DNA of 64,000 nucleotides from Bacteroidetes bacterium GWF2_33_16 (GCA_001768565.1 MEOE01000015.1:1-64000), one strand, 5' to 3'. Positions 1 to 9,828 are shown, numbered from the stretch's first letter. Numbers and translations are program-made. Notes: generated by a model from the letters alone, not told the origin.

Positions 1-32
1 CATCCCCTTTATTATCGGTTCGAAGCTCTTTG

Positions 33-105
<73 letters not shown>

Positions 106-232
106 GTGTGCTCAATCGCGGTTGCAAATATAAATGAAAAAATTTGTTTACAAAATATTTTTTCTCAATTTTTAAATATTATTGACAACTTACTTAATCA
201 ATCTATTTATTAGTTTGATGTTTAATATTTTA

Positions 233-240
233 TATTTTTG
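233..240 (+). promoter_or_regulatory. Bacteroidota -7 element (TAttTTTG) of the M16 peptidase gene
   Basis: TATTTTTG matches the Bacteroidota -7 consensus TAnnTTTG exactly. A TTTG at 214-217 could be part of the -33 element, although the spacing is shorter than usual. Transcription would begin near 246, so the upstream TTG at 182 could not be the start; the first ATG, at 260, would be. Confidence 0.5.
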
Positions 241-259
241 CAACTCATACAGATTACGA

Positions 260-1480
260 ATGAATTATCAATATTTTACTCTGCCTAACGGAATTCGATT
301 GGTTCATTTACAAACTAAATCGCACGTTGCACATTGCGGATTAATTATAAATGCAGGATCACGAGACGAACAGGAACATGAGCATGGTATGGCTCATTTC
401 ATTGAACATGTAATTTTTAAAGGCACAAAAAAGCGTAAGCCTTTCCATATTCTAAGCCGCATGGAGGATGTAGGTGGCGAGATTAATGCATATACATCGA
501 AAGAAGAAACTGCCATACACACTTCATTCTTAAAAAATGACTACGAGCGTGCAATTGAACTAATTTGGGATATAACTTTTAATTCTATATTTCCACAAAA
601 AGAAATTAATAGAGAAAAAGAAGTAATTATTGAAGAAATAAAATCATATAAAGATGATCCTGCAGAGCTTATCTTCGATGAGTTTGAAGAATTGATATTT
701 AGAGATCAACCATTAGGAAAAAACATTTTAGGTAATGCAAAAGACCTGCGACGTTTTACGAAAAAGGATGTTGAAACATTTATAAAAAATAATTACCATA
801 CCAACGAAATGGTTATTTGTTCTATTGGGGACATTTCGTTTGAAAAATTTATAAAACTTGCAGAGAAATATTTCGGACAGGTTAATCCCAATCCACGAAA
901 AAATGCACGTATTTTATTAAACAACTATATTCCTGAGATTAAAACAGTTCACAAAAAAACCCATCAAACACATTTTATTATTGGCAATCTTGCATATGAT
1001 GTGCATAATGAAAAGAAAATAGGGCTTACATTATTGGATAATATGCTTGGCGGACCAGGATTAAACTCCCGTTTAAGTTTAATTTTGCGAGAGAAGTACG
1101 GTTATGTATACCAAATAGAATCGAACTACACTCCCTATAGTGATACAGGTTTTTTCTCCGTTTATTTTGGTACCGACAAAAACAATATCGATAAAAGTTT
1201 ACGACTTATTAAAAAGGAGTTTGACCTACTACGGAACAAAAAACTGGGTAGTGTTCAGCTAAAAAAAGCAAAAAAACAAATCTTTGGACAGATTGCAATC
1301 AACTCTGAGAATAGCGCAAATTTAATGCTTGCAATAGGAAAAAGCTTTTTGCTTTTTAATAAAGTAGATAGCCTGGAAGAAATAAAAACAAAGATTGAAT
1401 TAATTACAATTGATGATATTCAGGAAATTGCAAATGAGATTTTAAATATTGATAACATGTCGATGTTGATATATAAATAA
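260..1480 (+). CDS. M16 family zinc metallopeptidase (insulinase/processing-peptidase-like)
   Basis: A 406-residue M16B-type peptidase that cleaves peptides in a closed two-domain chamber. The inverted zinc motif HFIEH is at residues 46-50 counted from the ATG at 260. The expected distal Glu ligand lies in the VIIEEI segment near residues 125-126. The second half contains the R...Y substrate-binding region (NSRLSLILREKYGYVY), as in active single-chain members. The frame stays open back to a TTG at 182, but the extra 26 residues are hydrophobic and unlike the family, and a good -7 element lies inside them, so I chose 260. No signal peptide is evident from that start, so it is probably cytoplasmic. 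The next gene, on the same strand, starts 96 bp downstream and could be co-transcribed. Confidence 0.93.
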   Translation: MNYQYFTLPNGIRLVHLQTKSHVAHCGLIINAGSRDEQEHEHGMAHFIEHVIFKGTKKRKPFHILSRMEDVGGEINAYTSKEETAIHTSFLKNDYERAIELIWDITFNSIFPQKEINREKEVIIEEIKSYKDDPAELIFDEFEELIFRDQPLGKNILGNAKDLRRFTKKDVETFIKNNYHTNEMVICSIGDISFEKFIKLAEKYFGQVNPNPRKNARILLNNYIPEIKTVHKKTHQTHFIIGNLAYDVHNEKKIGLTLLDNMLGGPGLNSRLSLILREKYGYVYQIESNYTPYSDTGFFSVYFGTDKNNIDKSLRLIKKEFDLLRNKKLGSVQLKKAKKQIFGQIAINSENSANLMLAIGKSFLLFNKVDSLEEIKTKIELITIDDIQEIANEILNIDNMSMLIYK

Positions 1481-1517
1481 GTGCCTAAAGTTATAAGTAC
1501 TTAAAGTGCCTAAAGTT
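1479..1517. repeat. Short direct repeat (14 bp, period 25)
   Basis: The 14-mer AAGTGCCTAAAGTT occurs at 1479-1492 and again at 1504-1517, in the spacer between the M16 peptidase and the methyltransferase. Further CTTTA/TTTAG-rich sequence follows up to 1560. No function can be assigned. Confidence 0.7.
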
Positions 1518-1576
1518 TCTCATTTATCACTTTAATTTACTTTAGATCAATTTAGTTCACTTTTAACTTTTTCGAA

Positions 1577-2218
1577 ATGTCTGATTTTTATTTTAATATA
1601 GAAGAATATATACTGAATCATTCAGATGATGAAGATCCTGTATTGGCGGAACTTAACCGAGAAACCAACCTGAAAATTCTTCGTCCAAGAATGCTCTCAG
1701 GGCATTTGCAAGGCAAAATTCTCGAGATGATAAGTAAGATGATACAACCTGAGAAAATACTTGAGATTGGAACATATACGGGTTATTCAGCTATTTGTTT
1801 GGCAAAAGGACTAAAAGAAAAAGGTGTTTTACATACTATAGAGATAAATGATGAGCTGGAAGAAATCATCACCAAATATATTGGAAAATCGGGTTTCCAA
1901 AGCAATATAATAACCCATTATGGCAATGCACTTGAAATAATTCCTGCTCTTAACACAATGTTCGATTTGGTATTTATTGATGGAGACAAACGCGAGTATC
2001 TTGACTATTATAAACTCGTATTAAACTATGTAAAATCGGGCGGATTTATTTTGGCCGATAATGTGCTCTGGAGTGGAAAAGTAATTGAAATGGAAACTCC
2101 TGACGATGAATATACGAAAGGAATATTCGATTTTAACGATTTTCTGAAAAATGATACCCGAGTAGAAAAAGTGATTCTGCCTTTGCGTGATGGATTAACC
2201 TTAATACGAAAATTGTAA
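1577..2218 (+). CDS. Class I SAM-dependent O-methyltransferase (COG4122 type)
   Basis: A 213-residue Rossmann-fold methyltransferase of the catechol/caffeoyl-CoA O-methyltransferase-like family, which transfers a methyl group from S-adenosylmethionine to a hydroxyl. SAM motif I is LEIGTYTGYSAICLA (about residues 61-75). The acidic loop is HTIEIND and the metal/catalytic segment is LVFIDGDKREY. The later ADNVLWSGKV segment is typical of the metal-dependent bacterial subgroup. Length is normal for the family. The substrate cannot be told from sequence. It converges on the DUF4384 gene, with only two bases between the two stop codons. Confidence 0.94.
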   Translation: MSDFYFNIEEYILNHSDDEDPVLAELNRETNLKILRPRMLSGHLQGKILEMISKMIQPEKILEIGTYTGYSAICLAKGLKEKGVLHTIEINDELEEIITKYIGKSGFQSNIITHYGNALEIIPALNTMFDLVFIDGDKREYLDYYKLVLNYVKSGGFILADNVLWSGKVIEMETPDDEYTKGIFDFNDFLKNDTRVEKVILPLRDGLTLIRKL

Positions 2219-2220
2219 CC

Positions 2221-3045
2221 CTACTCATCCAACATTTTTTTCTCATTCACCACACTAAATCCAAATGATTTAATTAAACGCATATGAGGTGGAATAGAGA
2301 AAATCCAATCAATAATTTTTTTGTACTCTACATCGTTGGTATAAGGAATATCTTCTTTCATAAATACCATAATCATACGATGTATTTCAGATTTTTTATC
2401 GGTATACAATGTATAGTCCATTGTTTCAGACGGGAATTTATATTGTGTGTTTGCTTTTAATAAATAAGATGCTTCGTACTCGCTTGGGAACAATTGAAAA
2501 GCCTCTGATTCACTTAAAATAAAAATTTTAACAAACGCATCCTTCGATGGTTTAATTTTAAACATTAGGTTTGTTTCATTTGGATAAAACATTCCAACAC
2601 CATCAATCCATGCATCAAAAGCGACATCTTTCTCGGTAAGATATTTAACAACAACACAATTAATAATCACTTCAATTCTAAGTTGTCCGAATTCATCAAA
2701 TGATCTTTTTGTATCAACAAGATCAACATCTTTAACTGCACCACGGATATCTGATAAAAAATCGGATGTAAACAAATCTTCGTATTTGCCCTTGTCTTCA
2801 ATCTGGAAATAATCGGTAAAAGAAGCAATATTTTCCTCTACACCAGCTTGTTTTAGAGCAGCTGTTTTAGCTTCGTTAATTGCACGATGAGTAACTTGTT
2901 CTATTGATTCATTCGTTGCACCTGTAGCCGATCCTTTTATTCCTGTTATTTTAATCTCTTTAACATCATTATCGGCATTTACAGATTGAGAGATCAATAA
3001 AAAAATAAAAAAAACAACAGATGATACTATTTTTTTTTGCTTCAT
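2221..3045 (-). CDS. Exported DUF4384-domain protein
   Basis: A 274-residue protein with a clear Sec signal peptide (hydrophobic VVFFIFLLIS, likely cleaved after SVNA). The mature N-terminal part (AINEAKTAALKQAG) resembles the LPP20/FlgT-like fold found in exported stress proteins. The C-terminal part, from about residue 165 (KDAFVKIFILSESEAFQLFPSEY), has the pattern of DUF4384, where a Phe-Pro after a short strand is typical. It is probably periplasmic or envelope associated. The biochemical role is unknown. It stands alone on the minus strand, convergent with the methyltransferase and divergent from the mannosidase module. Confidence 0.85.
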   Translation of the reverse strand: MKQKKIVSSVVFFIFLLISQSVNADNDVKEIKITGIKGSATGATNESIEQVTHRAINEAKTAALKQAGVEENIASFTDYFQIEDKGKYEDLFTSDFLSDIRGAVKDVDLVDTKRSFDEFGQLRIEVIINCVVVKYLTEKDVAFDAWIDGVGMFYPNETNLMFKIKPSKDAFVKIFILSESEAFQLFPSEYEASYLLKANTQYKFPSETMDYTLYTDKKSEIHRMIMVFMKEDIPYTNDVEYKKIIDWIFSIPPHMRLIKSFGFSVVNEKKMLDE

Positions 3046-3230
3046 AGCAGTTCAATTTAAATTCCGATTAAAAATATAAAATCATTCCCCAATTAAGAAA
3101 GATTTAATTAAAAATCGTTGATCAAAATCTTTGCCAAAAACAAAAAGTATAAATTACATAGCTAAGAAAATATCGAATTTAATTAATTTCCTTAAATTTA
3201 ACCTTCCCTTTAATTTGAATATAAAACGCG

Positions 3231-5777
3231 ATGAGAATTAATTCGAGTCATTTAAAGCTACTGATCCCATTTGCTTCGATAATTTTTATTGTTTCGTGCC
3301 AAAACAACCAGACCAAAACAAATCTTTTAACTAAAAACTGGAAATTTAAAAATAGTGTATCTAATCATTGGTATCAGGCAATTATTCCAGGAAGTATTCA
3401 TACTGATCTTTATACCAACAACCTTATTCCCGATCCATTTACAGGCAATAACGAAAAATCGTTACAATGGATTGATACCTGCGACTGGGTTTATCAAACT
3501 TCATTTAACAAACCCCAAGGTCTAAAAAAAGGAGATCATTTTGAATTAATTTTTGAGGGGCTGGATACCTATGCAGATATTTATTTAAATGATTCGCTAC
3601 TTTTTTCGGCAAACAACATGTTTATTCCATGGATAAGAAAAATTGAGTTTGAAAAACTAAAAGAAGAAAACAAGCTGACACTGGTTTTTAAATCAACTTT
3701 AAAAGAAGAGCAGAAGAAATGTAGAACAATGCCTTATGAACTGCCGGGTGGTTCGCGCGTATTTACAAGAAAAGCAGCTTATCAGTATGGATGGGATTGG
3801 GCTCCAACATATATTTCGGGTGGAATATGGCAAAATGTAAAGCTACATTATTGGAACTCCGCTACTATAAGGACTATCGAAACAAAAATAGAAACATTAG
3901 ATTCCGAAAAAGCATTGATATCACTCAAAGTCGAAATCGAATCGGATATAGATTTTAATGCAGCAATTAAACTTGAATGTCAAAATCAAAAATTTAAAAA
4001 ATCATTCAATAATATTTCTATTATAAAAGGAACACAATCCTATAAACTTCAGTTTGAAATAGAAAAACCAAAATTATGGTGGGTTCATAATCTGGGAGAG
4101 CCTTTTCTCTATAGCATTGGTATTTCACTGCAAAGTTTGAATAAACAAATTGATAAAAAGGATTTTCGGTTTGGGATCCGAACTATTGAATTAGTAAGGC
4201 AAAAAGACGATTCGGGTGAGACATTTTACGTTGAACTTAATGGTGTTCCCGTATTTATGAAAGGAGCCAATTATGTGCCACAAAGTTCATTTCCGGGTGC
4301 AGTTAAAGATTCGGATTATAGGAGAATTATTTCAGATGCTAAAGCATCAAATATGAATATGTTACGTGTTTGGGGAGGAGGGATTTATGAAAAAGACATC
4401 TTTTATAACTTATGTGATAGCTTAGGAATAATGGTTTGGCAGGATTTTATGTTTGCCAATGCTATGTATCCAGGCGATTCGTCTTTTATTGAGAATGTAA
4501 AAAGTGAAGCCAATTATCAGGTAAAACGCCTGAGCAGTCATCCTTCATTAGCGGTTTGGTGTGGCAATAACGAAACAGACGAAGCATGGCATAATTGGGG
4601 CTGGTCGGGCAATTACTCAAAGAAGGATTCAACAATAATTTGGAACGATTATGAACAACTTTTTCATTCAATTTTACCGGAAATAGTTCAATCTATAAGT
4701 CCGGAAATTTCGTACACCTCCTCCTCTCCTATTTTCGGAAGAGGAAATCCGCGAAGCAGTTGCGAAGGAGATAATCATTATTGGTACGTTTGGCACGATG
4801 GCTATGATTTCGATTTGTACAATAAAGTTACAGGACGCTTTATGAGTGAGTTCGGATTTCAGTCTTTTCCCTCAATAAAGACCATCGAACAGTTTGACAC
4901 ATTAGCAAGAAAAACAATTGATTCGGAAATAATGTTTGCTCATCAGAAGCATCCAAAAGGAAATTCAATTATAAAACAATACATGGCTAATTACTATCCT
5001 GTTCCTGAAGATTTTGAAGAATTTATTTACATAAGTCAGTTATTGCAGGCCGAAGGAATACGAACAGGAATCCTCGCCCAACGCAGATCAAAACCGTTTT
5101 GTATGGGCAGTTTATACTGGCAGTTGAACGATTGCTGGCCAGCGATTTCATGGTCAGGAATTGACTACTCTGGACAATGGAAAGCATTGCATTATTTTGC
5201 ATCCGAAGATTTTAAGAACATACTTATTTCTCCAATTATAAAAGACGATACTCTCGTGGTTTATGTTGTTTCGGATAGCCTAAGCAGCATTAAAGCAGAA
5301 TTACATTTAAAACTAATGGATTTTAAAGGAATTATAACAGAAAACTGGAATCTGAATTTTACAATGAATAGCAGTTCGAGTCAGATGGTTTTTAAAACTG
5401 CTGTAGCTGAGATCTTAAAAGACTACTCAAAGAGTAATCATTTACTTTATTTGAAATTAATATGTGATGGAAAGATTCTTGCAACACGAACTTTTTATTT
5501 TGTAAGACCCAAAGATTTGAATCTGGAAAAACCTGATTTCGATTATCAAGTAAACAATATTAATAAGGGTTACGAGATAATAATAACATCTAAAGATCTA
5601 GTAAAAAATTGTTATCTTGAGTTGCCAATTGAGGGATTCTTTACTGATAATTATTTTGATGTAATTCCGGGTATTGAGAAAAGAGTTGAATTTATTAGTA
5701 ATTGCACAAAAGAGGATATTGGGGAAAAGATAAAATTTACTAGTTTAAATACTATTGAAGTAGGAAAAAAAGAGTAA
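3231..5777 (+). CDS. GH2 beta-mannosidase, lipoprotein
   Basis: An 848-residue exo-beta-mannosidase, which removes terminal beta-linked mannose. The N-terminus has a lipoprotein signal ending in FIVSC. The layout is sugar-binding domain, immunoglobulin-like domain, TIM barrel and C-terminal domains. WDWAP is a beta-mannosidase hallmark. The acid/base Glu is E448 in WCGNNE and the nucleophile is E540 in MSEFGFQ, both in the expected sequence context. Length matches bacterial beta-mannosidases. It is followed on the same strand by a GH92 enzyme, so the pair could trim beta- and alpha-mannose from N-glycan-like or mannan oligosaccharides; that role is inferred. The intergenic region downstream contains a GC-rich palindrome. 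Confidence 0.95.
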   Translation: MRINSSHLKLLIPFASIIFIVSCQNNQTKTNLLTKNWKFKNSVSNHWYQAIIPGSIHTDLYTNNLIPDPFTGNNEKSLQWIDTCDWVYQTSFNKPQGLKKGDHFELIFEGLDTYADIYLNDSLLFSANNMFIPWIRKIEFEKLKEENKLTLVFKSTLKEEQKKCRTMPYELPGGSRVFTRKAAYQYGWDWAPTYISGGIWQNVKLHYWNSATIRTIETKIETLDSEKALISLKVEIESDIDFNAAIKLECQNQKFKKSFNNISIIKGTQSYKLQFEIEKPKLWWVHNLGEPFLYSIGISLQSLNKQIDKKDFRFGIRTIELVRQKDDSGETFYVELNGVPVFMKGANYVPQSSFPGAVKDSDYRRIISDAKASNMNMLRVWGGGIYEKDIFYNLCDSLGIMVWQDFMFANAMYPGDSSFIENVKSEANYQVKRLSSHPSLAVWCGNNETDEAWHNWGWSGNYSKKDSTIIWNDYEQLFHSILPEIVQSISPEISYTSSSPIFGRGNPRSSCEGDNHYWYVWHDGYDFDLYNKVTGRFMSEFGFQSFPSIKTIEQFDTLARKTIDSEIMFAHQKHPKGNSIIKQYMANYYPVPEDFEEFIYISQLLQAEGIRTGILAQRRSKPFCMGSLYWQLNDCWPAISWSGIDYSGQWKALHYFASEDFKNILISPIIKDDTLVVYVVSDSLSSIKAELHLKLMDFKGIITENWNLNFTMNSSSSQMVFKTAVAEILKDYSKSNHLLYLKLICDGKILATRTFYFVRPKDLNLEKPDFDYQVNNINKGYEIIITSKDLVKNCYLELPIEGFFTDNYFDVIPGIEKRVEFISNCTKEDIGEKIKFTSLNTIEVGKKE

Positions 5778-5792
5778 TTTTTTTTCCACTAA

Positions 5793-5812
5793 CCTGCCTG
5801 CCGGCAGGCAGG
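5793..5812. repeat. Perfect 20-bp GC-rich palindrome (CCTGCCTG/CAGGCAGG type)
   Basis: Positions 5793-5812 form a perfect self-complementary 20-mer centred on GCCGGC. It is followed by GACACAGAGAGCACTAAG, which looks like part of a dispersed intergenic repeat. The GC content contrasts sharply with the AT-rich surroundings. It lies between the GH2 and GH92 genes. It may also act as a weak hairpin in the transcript. Confidence 0.8.
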
Positions 5813-5851
5813 GACACAGAGAGCACTAAGAATACACTAAGACTTATCAAT

Positions 5852-8794
5852 ATGAAGAACTACCGTTTTCTTGCATTTCTATTCATTATTAGCATTTATT
5901 CATGTCAGGTGAATAATCCGGCCGATTATGTTGATCCATTTATTGGTACTGGTGGTCATGGGCACACATATCCTGGTGCGACAATGCCATTTGGAATGGT
6001 ACAATTAAGTCCGGATACACGACTCGAAGGTTGGGATGGATGTTCAGGTTATCATTACACCGATTCGATTATTTATGGATTTTCGCATACACATTTGAGC
6101 GGCACAGGGGTTCCTGATTATTGTGATATTTTATTTATGCCAACAACCGATAAGTATTATCTTAAAAATGGATATAACGAAGCTATTGAGAATGGCTATG
6201 GATCTAGATTTAATAAGAAAACAGAATTTGCAAAACCCGGCTTTTATTCTGTTAAACTTGATGATTATGGTATTTTTGTAGAGTTAACAGCAAGTCCACG
6301 AGTTGGTTTTCATAAGTATTTATTCCCGAACAATAAAAATGCATTTGTAACTATTGATCTTACTCACAGAGATGAGGTTCTGGAATCATCATTAAAACAA
6401 ATAAATGAGTTTGAGATTGAAGGCATGCGTCGTTCGCGTGAATGGTCAAAAGACCAATATATTTTCTTTGTTGCCCGTTTTAACGAACCAATAAAAAACC
6501 TGAACCTTGCTGTAAACGATACTATAAAACAAGAACTAAAGGAAGCTCAAGGTAAAAATATAAAAGCAGGCCTTGATTTTGGCAAAATCAGCAAAGATGA
6601 ACTTTTGGTTAAAGTTGCTATATCGGCTGTAAGCTGCGAAGGTGCGAGAAAAAATCTGGAATCAGAAATACCACACTGGAATTTTACTGACATAAAAGAG
6701 AAAGCAAACGAAGCCTGGAATAAAGAATTAAATAAGATCGATATTACATCAGACAAATCGACAAAAGTAATTTTCTATACTGCCTTGTATCATAACATGG
6801 TTGTACCGAATCTTTTTATGGACGTGGATAGCCAATACCGTGGAACAGATTTACACGTGCATAAAGCAGAAGGCTTTACAAATTACACTGTTTTTTCATT
6901 ATGGGATACTTATAGAGCCACACATCCCTTGTATACAATTATTGATCAGAAAAGAACCAACGATTTTATAAAAACCTTTATTAATCAGTACAAAAATGGT
7001 GGCCGATTGCCCATGTGGGAACTTGCAGGTTATTACACCGGATGCATGATTGGTTATCATGCAGTACCTGTGATTGCTGATGCTTACTTAAAAGGTATTC
7101 GCGACTATGATATTGATCTCGCCTTTGAATCGATGGTACATAGTGCTATGCTCGACCGTTTAGGATTAGAAAGTTATAAAAAATATGGATATATTCCGGC
7201 CGATAAAGAATCGGAGTCGGTTTCTAAAACCCTCGAATATGCTTACGACGATTGGTGTATTGCACAAATGGCAAATGAGTTACGCAAAACAGATGATTAT
7301 AACTATTTTACAAAACGGGCACAATCGTTTAAGAATTTGTATGACCCATCAACCGGATTTATGCGCGCTAAAATGTTTGGTGCATGGAAGCATCCGTTTG
7401 ATCCGGCCGAAGTGGACTTTAATTATACCGAAGCTAATGCATGGCAATATTCGTTTTATGTTCCTCAAGATGTTTCCGGACTAATTAATTTGATGGGAGG
7501 AAAAGAAAAATTCTCATTAAAACTCGACCAATTATTCACAATCGGGAACGAAACTACAGGTCGACATCAGGTTGACATTACAGGTTTGATAGGACAATAT
7601 GCGCATGGCAACGAGCCAAGCCATCACATGTCGTATTTGTATAACTTTGTAAATCAACCATGGAAAACACAAGAAATGGTTCGCAGAATTATGAAAGAAA
7701 TGTATTCCACAAATCCTGACGGCCTTATTGGCAACGAAGATTGTGGCCAGATGTCGGCATGGTATGTTTTGAGCGCTATGGGATTTTACTCTGTTACCCC
7801 TGCTTCGAATATTTACATTATTGGCAGCCCTGCTTTGAAAGAAGCAAGAATAAATCTTGAATCTGGAAAAACTTTTACAATTAAAGCAAAAAACCTTTCC
7901 AATAAAAACATTTATATTCAATCGGCTACTTTAAATGGAGAGGCTTACACAAAATCTTACATAAATCATGAAACTATAATGAATGGTGGAGAAATAGTTT
8001 TTGTGCTTGGAGAAAAATCAAACAAAGAATGGGGATCGGGCGATAATGATATTCCTGTTTCTTCAATTACTGGAAATTTGATTATGCCAGTTCCATATAG
8101 TAATGCAACATCACGAAGCTTTGTAAAAAGTAAAACCATCGAGCTATATTCAAATGGTTCCAATGCCAAGATTTATTATACCATAAATGGTGAAAATCCA
8201 ACATTACAATCAGCTCTTTATACTAGTCCAATAAAAGTAGATAAAAATACAAGCATTAAATATTTCGCCAAGGTAGATGGACAGACAGAAAGCAATACAG
8301 TAGAATTGAATCTAATAAAATTCCCCGAAGGTAGAACCATTACTATTAAAAACAAGCCACATTCCCAATACACCGGTGGTTCTGATTCTGCATTAATTGA
8401 TGGCATTTGTGGAGATATTGACTTTCGTTTGGGCTCATGGCATGGATATAATGGAGTAGACATGGATGCAGTAATTGATTTAGGAAAACTAACTCAGGTT
8501 TCGTATTTATCAGTTAACTTTTTACAAGATGTAAATTCGTGGATATTTATGCCTGCATATGTTGAGTACTATTCATCAAATGATGGAGAAAATTTTACAC
8601 CAATTGGAAAAGTTGACAATACAATAGCAGAAGACAATTGGGACGTTACTATTAAGGACTTTACATTAAAAATAAAACCCATAAAAACCAGGTATATTAA
8701 AGTATTAGGTAAAAGTAATGTAATGTGTCCCGAATGGCATAAAGGACGTGGCAATATGTTATTTATATTTACAGATGAAATAACCATTAAATAA
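5852..8794 (+). CDS. GH92 alpha-mannosidase with chitobiase-C-like and F5/8C domains, lipoprotein
   Basis: A 980-residue calcium-dependent exo-alpha-mannosidase. A lipoprotein signal ends in SIYSC. The N-terminal beta-sandwich has the family opening YVDPFIGTGGHGHTYPGA. The catalytic barrel contains YTEANAWQY (acid candidate E527), GNEPSHH (586-592) and GNEDCGQMS with D630 as base candidate. These are conserved GH92 blocks. After the catalytic part there is a chitobiase/beta-hexosaminidase C-terminal-like domain (about 745-815) and an F5/8 type C (discoidin) carbohydrate-binding domain (about 830-975). The linkage specificity (alpha-1,2, -1,3 or -1,6) cannot be fixed from these motifs. Context suggests joint action with the upstream beta-mannosidase. 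Confidence 0.95.
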   Translation: MKNYRFLAFLFIISIYSCQVNNPADYVDPFIGTGGHGHTYPGATMPFGMVQLSPDTRLEGWDGCSGYHYTDSIIYGFSHTHLSGTGVPDYCDILFMPTTDKYYLKNGYNEAIENGYGSRFNKKTEFAKPGFYSVKLDDYGIFVELTASPRVGFHKYLFPNNKNAFVTIDLTHRDEVLESSLKQINEFEIEGMRRSREWSKDQYIFFVARFNEPIKNLNLAVNDTIKQELKEAQGKNIKAGLDFGKISKDELLVKVAISAVSCEGARKNLESEIPHWNFTDIKEKANEAWNKELNKIDITSDKSTKVIFYTALYHNMVVPNLFMDVDSQYRGTDLHVHKAEGFTNYTVFSLWDTYRATHPLYTIIDQKRTNDFIKTFINQYKNGGRLPMWELAGYYTGCMIGYHAVPVIADAYLKGIRDYDIDLAFESMVHSAMLDRLGLESYKKYGYIPADKESESVSKTLEYAYDDWCIAQMANELRKTDDYNYFTKRAQSFKNLYDPSTGFMRAKMFGAWKHPFDPAEVDFNYTEANAWQYSFYVPQDVSGLINLMGGKEKFSLKLDQLFTIGNETTGRHQVDITGLIGQYAHGNEPSHHMSYLYNFVNQPWKTQEMVRRIMKEMYSTNPDGLIGNEDCGQMSAWYVLSAMGFYSVTPASNIYIIGSPALKEARINLESGKTFTIKAKNLSNKNIYIQSATLNGEAYTKSYINHETIMNGGEIVFVLGEKSNKEWGSGDNDIPVSSITGNLIMPVPYSNATSRSFVKSKTIELYSNGSNAKIYYTINGENPTLQSALYTSPIKVDKNTSIKYFAKVDGQTESNTVELNLIKFPEGRTITIKNKPHSQYTGGSDSALIDGICGDIDFRLGSWHGYNGVDMDAVIDLGKLTQVSYLSVNFLQDVNSWIFMPAYVEYYSSNDGENFTPIGKVDNTIAEDNWDVTIKDFTLKIKPIKTRYIKVLGKSNVMCPEWHKGRGNMLFIFTDEITIK

Positions 8795-8838
8795 ATTTTT
8801 GAATCCATTCCTATAGTTAAATTAATAACCTGAACACA

Positions 8839-9828
8839 TTGATAAAAAGAAAGATTAATTGGGGAATAATCGGATTAGGTAAAATGGCAAATAAATTTGC
8901 TCACGATTTGTTACTTTCTGAAAGAGCAGTATTACATAGCGTAGCTTCACGAGATATTGAGAAAGCGAAAAGTTTTAGTTTAAAATTCAATTCAATAAAT
9001 TATTATGATTCTTACGATGAATTAGCAAATAACCCTGAAATTGACATTGTTTATATTGCCACTCCCCACTCCTTTCATTTTGAAAATACGATGATGTGTC
9101 TAAAAAAAGGCAAGTCGGTTTTATGCGAAAAACCTCTTGGAGTTAACTCCAAAGAGGTTGAAATTATGCAAAAGGAAGCTAAGTCAAGAAATTTATTTCT
9201 TATGGAAGGTATTTGGACACGATTTATTCCGGCAACAGAAAAGCTTATAGAACTTCTTAACGAAAAAGTAATAGGAAATGTACTATTTATAAGGGCTGAT
9301 TTTGGATTCAAGGCCGATTTCAATACTGATGGAAGAATATTTAATAAGAAGCTTGCTGGCGGTTCTTTATTAGATATTGGAATTTATCCAATTTATTTAA
9401 GCCTGCTTATATTAGGATTTCCCACTGAAATTAAAGCAATGGCTCGTATGACTGAATCAGATGTAGATAGTTACTGTTCTATGCTATTTAATTATAAGAA
9501 TTCGGCCAAGGCAATTCTTGAATCAACTTTTGAAGCCAATTCGCCAATTGAAGCATACATTTACGGAGAGAAGGGTCATATAAAGCTTCATAGTAGATTT
9601 CATCATACCGAAAAACTATCAATTTATCTGAATGGGGAACTAAATAAAACATTTATTATTAAATATAAAGGAGAAGGATATTTACATGAAATTGAGGAAG
9701 TAAATGATTGTTTACTAACCAATAAAACTGAAAGTATAAAGCTTCAGCATACCACAAGCTTAGAATTAATCAAAATAATAGATCAAGTAAAAACTAAAAT
9801 AGGATTAAGCTATACCAATTCAAATTAG
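8839..9828 (+). CDS. Gfo/Idh/MocA family NAD(P)-dependent oxidoreductase
   Basis: A 329-residue sugar or polyol dehydrogenase of the dihydrodiol-dehydrogenase-like branch. The start is a TTG: only this start keeps the N-terminal strand of the nucleotide fold (INWGIIGLGKMA), and the first in-frame ATG would cut through the dinucleotide loop. The catalytic-lysine motif EKP is at residues 97-99. GIWTRFIPA and GGSLLDIGIYP are typical of this branch. No signal peptide, so cytoplasmic. It follows the GH92 gene by 44 bp and may process a released sugar, but the substrate is unknown. Confidence 0.92.
   Translation: MIKRKINWGIIGLGKMANKFAHDLLLSERAVLHSVASRDIEKAKSFSLKFNSINYYDSYDELANNPEIDIVYIATPHSFHFENTMMCLKKGKSVLCEKPLGVNSKEVEIMQKEAKSRNLFLMEGIWTRFIPATEKLIELLNEKVIGNVLFIRADFGFKADFNTDGRIFNKKLAGGSLLDIGIYPIYLSLLILGFPTEIKAMARMTESDVDSYCSMLFNYKNSAKAILESTFEANSPIEAYIYGEKGHIKLHSRFHHTEKLSIYLNGELNKTFIIKYKGEGYLHEIEEVNDCLLTNKTESIKLQHTTSLELIKIIDQVKTKIGLSYTNSN

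Noticed and set aside
182-259. Upstream TTG start extending the M16 peptidase by 26 residues
   Set aside because: The extension is hydrophobic, unlike the family, and overlaps a good TAnnTTTG element; the ATG at 260 gives the normal N-terminus.
7532-7921. Long antisense reading frame inside the GH92 gene
   Set aside because: It lies wholly within a strongly supported gene on the other strand, has no family-like content and no promoter; typical shadow frame. The same applies to other short antisense frames, for example in the GH3, MFS and DASS genes.
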